From contig JAEUME010000016.1 of the NCBI GenBank assembly GCA_016793445.1, positions 62,001 through 126,000 of the forward strand: 64,000 nt of DNA, given 5' to 3'. Position numbers and translations under genes: made by a program. The stretch is from Hyphomicrobium sp. (lineage in GTDB: Bacteria > Pseudomonadota > Alphaproteobacteria > Rhizobiales > Hyphomicrobiaceae). Below, in pieces: positions 63,008 through 64,000 of this stretch. How positions within the stretch are numbered: the first letter of the stretch is position 1; the number at the start of each line of letters is the position of its first letter. The notes under the pieces were generated by a model that was not told the DNA's origin, made no database searches, and was given only the letters and a program-made list of their open reading frames with translations.

Positions 63008-64000
63008 TGAGTGAAGCGTACCTCTCCGCCGAACAAGCCAAGGCGTTTCTCGCCGGGCATCCAAGGGTGCATTGGATCGACATCTTCATGCACGACGTCA
63101 ACGGCATCGCACGCGGCAAGCGCATCCGCGCCGGCGATCTGATGGCCTTTGCCGACAAGGGCTTCATGGTGCCCTCGACATGCTACATCATGGATATGCG
63201 CGGCTCGTGCGTGGAAGAGACCGGCAGGCTGTGGGAGACGGGCGATCCCGATCTTCAGTTCCGCATTCTGGCCGGCACGCTGGCCCCTGTGAGCATGAAG
63301 GATGCAACGCACGCGCAGGCCGTGATGGTGCCTGTCGAGGATGACGGCGGGCTCGATCCGCGCCGCTTGCTGCAACGCCAAAGCGCGCGTCTCGCAGCCC
63401 GGGGTTATCATCCCGTTACAGCAGTTGAGCTGGAATTTTACGTCAGCACCGCATCGCAAGACGGGAAATTCGTGTTGAACACGCCGCCCGGGATGATCAG
63501 CGATCCAGATTGGCAGCAGCTCTATCAGTTTGAAGAGCTGGACTGCGCGAGCGCGTTCATCGATGACATCTATCGCATCGCAGAGGACCAGAAGCTGCCC
63601 GTCGACGCGGTATTGCAGGAGGCGGGCCCCGGCCAATTCGAGATCAACCTCAAACACACCAAGGACCCCGCCACCTCTGCGCTTGACGGGTTGCTTTTAA
63701 AGCGCGCGGTGAAGGCCGCAGCCCGCGCCAACGGCATGGAAGCGACCTTCATGGCCAAGCCGCATCACGACTGGTCGGGATCGGGCATGCACATCCATGT
63801 CTCGCTGCTGGATGATGCCGGGAAGAACGTTTTCGCCGGTGACCCGATCTCGCCGTTGTTCCGCAACGCGCTTGGCGGACTGCGCGCCACCATGGGCGAC
63901 TTCATGGCCGTGTGGGCGCAGTCGGCCAATGCCTACCGGCGCTATCAGCCCAAGTCCTATGTGCCGATGGCCGCGCACTGGGGCTTCAACAACCGCACCG
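63007..64000 (+). CDS. Glutamine synthetase family protein, gamma-glutamylpolyamine synthetase-like (3' end cut)
   Basis: The frame runs to the window end (about 331 residues seen). HWIDIFMHDVNGIARGKRI matches the N-terminal domain of the GS family, ELEFYVS is the metal-binding strand, QEAGPGQFEINL and HHDWSGSGMHIHVSL are catalytic-domain motifs. In polyamine loci such proteins (PuuA/GlnA3-like) ligate glutamate to putrescine or another amine. Start ATG at 63007 overlaps the puuD stop. The gene is incomplete here. Confidence 0.9.
   Translation, partial: MSEAYLSAEQAKAFLAGHPRVHWIDIFMHDVNGIARGKRIRAGDLMAFADKGFMVPSTCYIMDMRGSCVEETGRLWETGDPDLQFRILAGTLAPVSMKDATHAQAVMVPVEDDGGLDPRRLLQRQSARLAARGYHPVTAVELEFYVSTASQDGKFVLNTPPGMISDPDWQQLYQFEELDCASAFIDDIYRIAEDQKLPVDAVLQEAGPGQFEINLKHTKDPATSALDGLLLKRAVKAAARANGMEATFMAKPHHDWSGSGMHIHVSLLDDAGKNVFAGDPISPLFRNALGGLRATMGDFMAVWAQSANAYRRYQPKSYVPMAAHWGFNNRT

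Noticed and set aside
1..64000. tRNA, rRNA, CRISPR arrays, transposases or a riboswitch
   Set aside because: I saw no regular repeat-spacer array, transposase motif, or RNA gene signature. Absence by eye is not proof for tRNAs or small RNAs.

Overview
The window looks like chromosomal DNA of a methylotrophic alphaproteobacterium of the Hyphomicrobiales, most likely Hyphomicrobium or a close relative. The support is a lanthanide-type methanol dehydrogenase (XoxF with the Asp-Tyr-Asp motif), its cytochrome and binding protein, a complete fhcBADC formyltransferase/hydrolase operon, and a run of methanofuran and tetrahydromethanopterin biosynthesis genes, all in a GC-rich genome with Rhizobiales-style intergenic palindromes. 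The genus is an inference from gene content.

Region 1 (1-20.7 kb) is a surface polysaccharide locus. It holds a polyprenyl-phosphate sugar transferase, an asparagine synthetase, four GT4/CgeB-type and one GT2 glycosyltransferases, an FkbM and a class I methyltransferase, a Wzx-like flippase, a Wzy-like polymerase, two YdcF (DUF218) proteins, and the GDP-L-fucose pair fcl-gmd. Inside it, on the opposite strand (9358-11690), lies a three-gene cassette of phage or gene-transfer-agent spike/tail-fibre type, including a DUF2793 protein.

Region 2 (21-31.2 kb) has an unusual L,D-transpeptidase, a Nudix hydrolase and a small Cys-rich ORF. A long leftward operon follows: DUF3280 protein, SsuA/TauA-type ABC importer (binding protein, permease, ATPase), mfnB, a folB-like aldolase, an mfnE-like kinase, a DmrB-like flavoprotein, a dihydropteroate-synthase-like protein and a DUF447 protein. 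The last six fit synthesis of the C1 carriers methanofuran and H4MPT.

Region 3 (31.5-47.3 kb) is the quinoprotein block. A rightward operon (binding protein, beta-propeller, ABC ATPase, ABC-2 permease, exported protein) resembles the transport set linked to PQQ dehydrogenases and the lanthanide-uptake lut genes of Methylorubrum. It is followed by a CXXXCW rhodanese-like protein, xoxJ, xoxG and xoxF, each with its own terminator. Divergent from xoxF are a zinc metallohydrolase and two tandem fused SoxYZ-like carriers. Two exported proteins of unknown function, a second beta-propeller and an MxaD-like protein follow on the minus strand.

Region 4 (47.5-52.2 kb) is fhcBADC, ending in a strong terminator. 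XoxF oxidises methanol to formaldehyde in the periplasm (formate is also a reported product). H4MPT and methanofuran-type cofactors made by Region 2 enzymes carry the C1 unit, and Fhc releases formate.

Region 5 (52.5-64 kb) is accessory: a small conserved ORF, two pentapeptide-repeat proteins flanking a DUF1194 protein, a partial tad pilus set (cpaB, cpaC, a small lipoprotein, and a divergent TadD-like lipoprotein), a TetR regulator, and the start of a gamma-glutamyl-polyamine operon cut by the window end. I saw no rRNA, tRNA, CRISPR array or insertion sequence.
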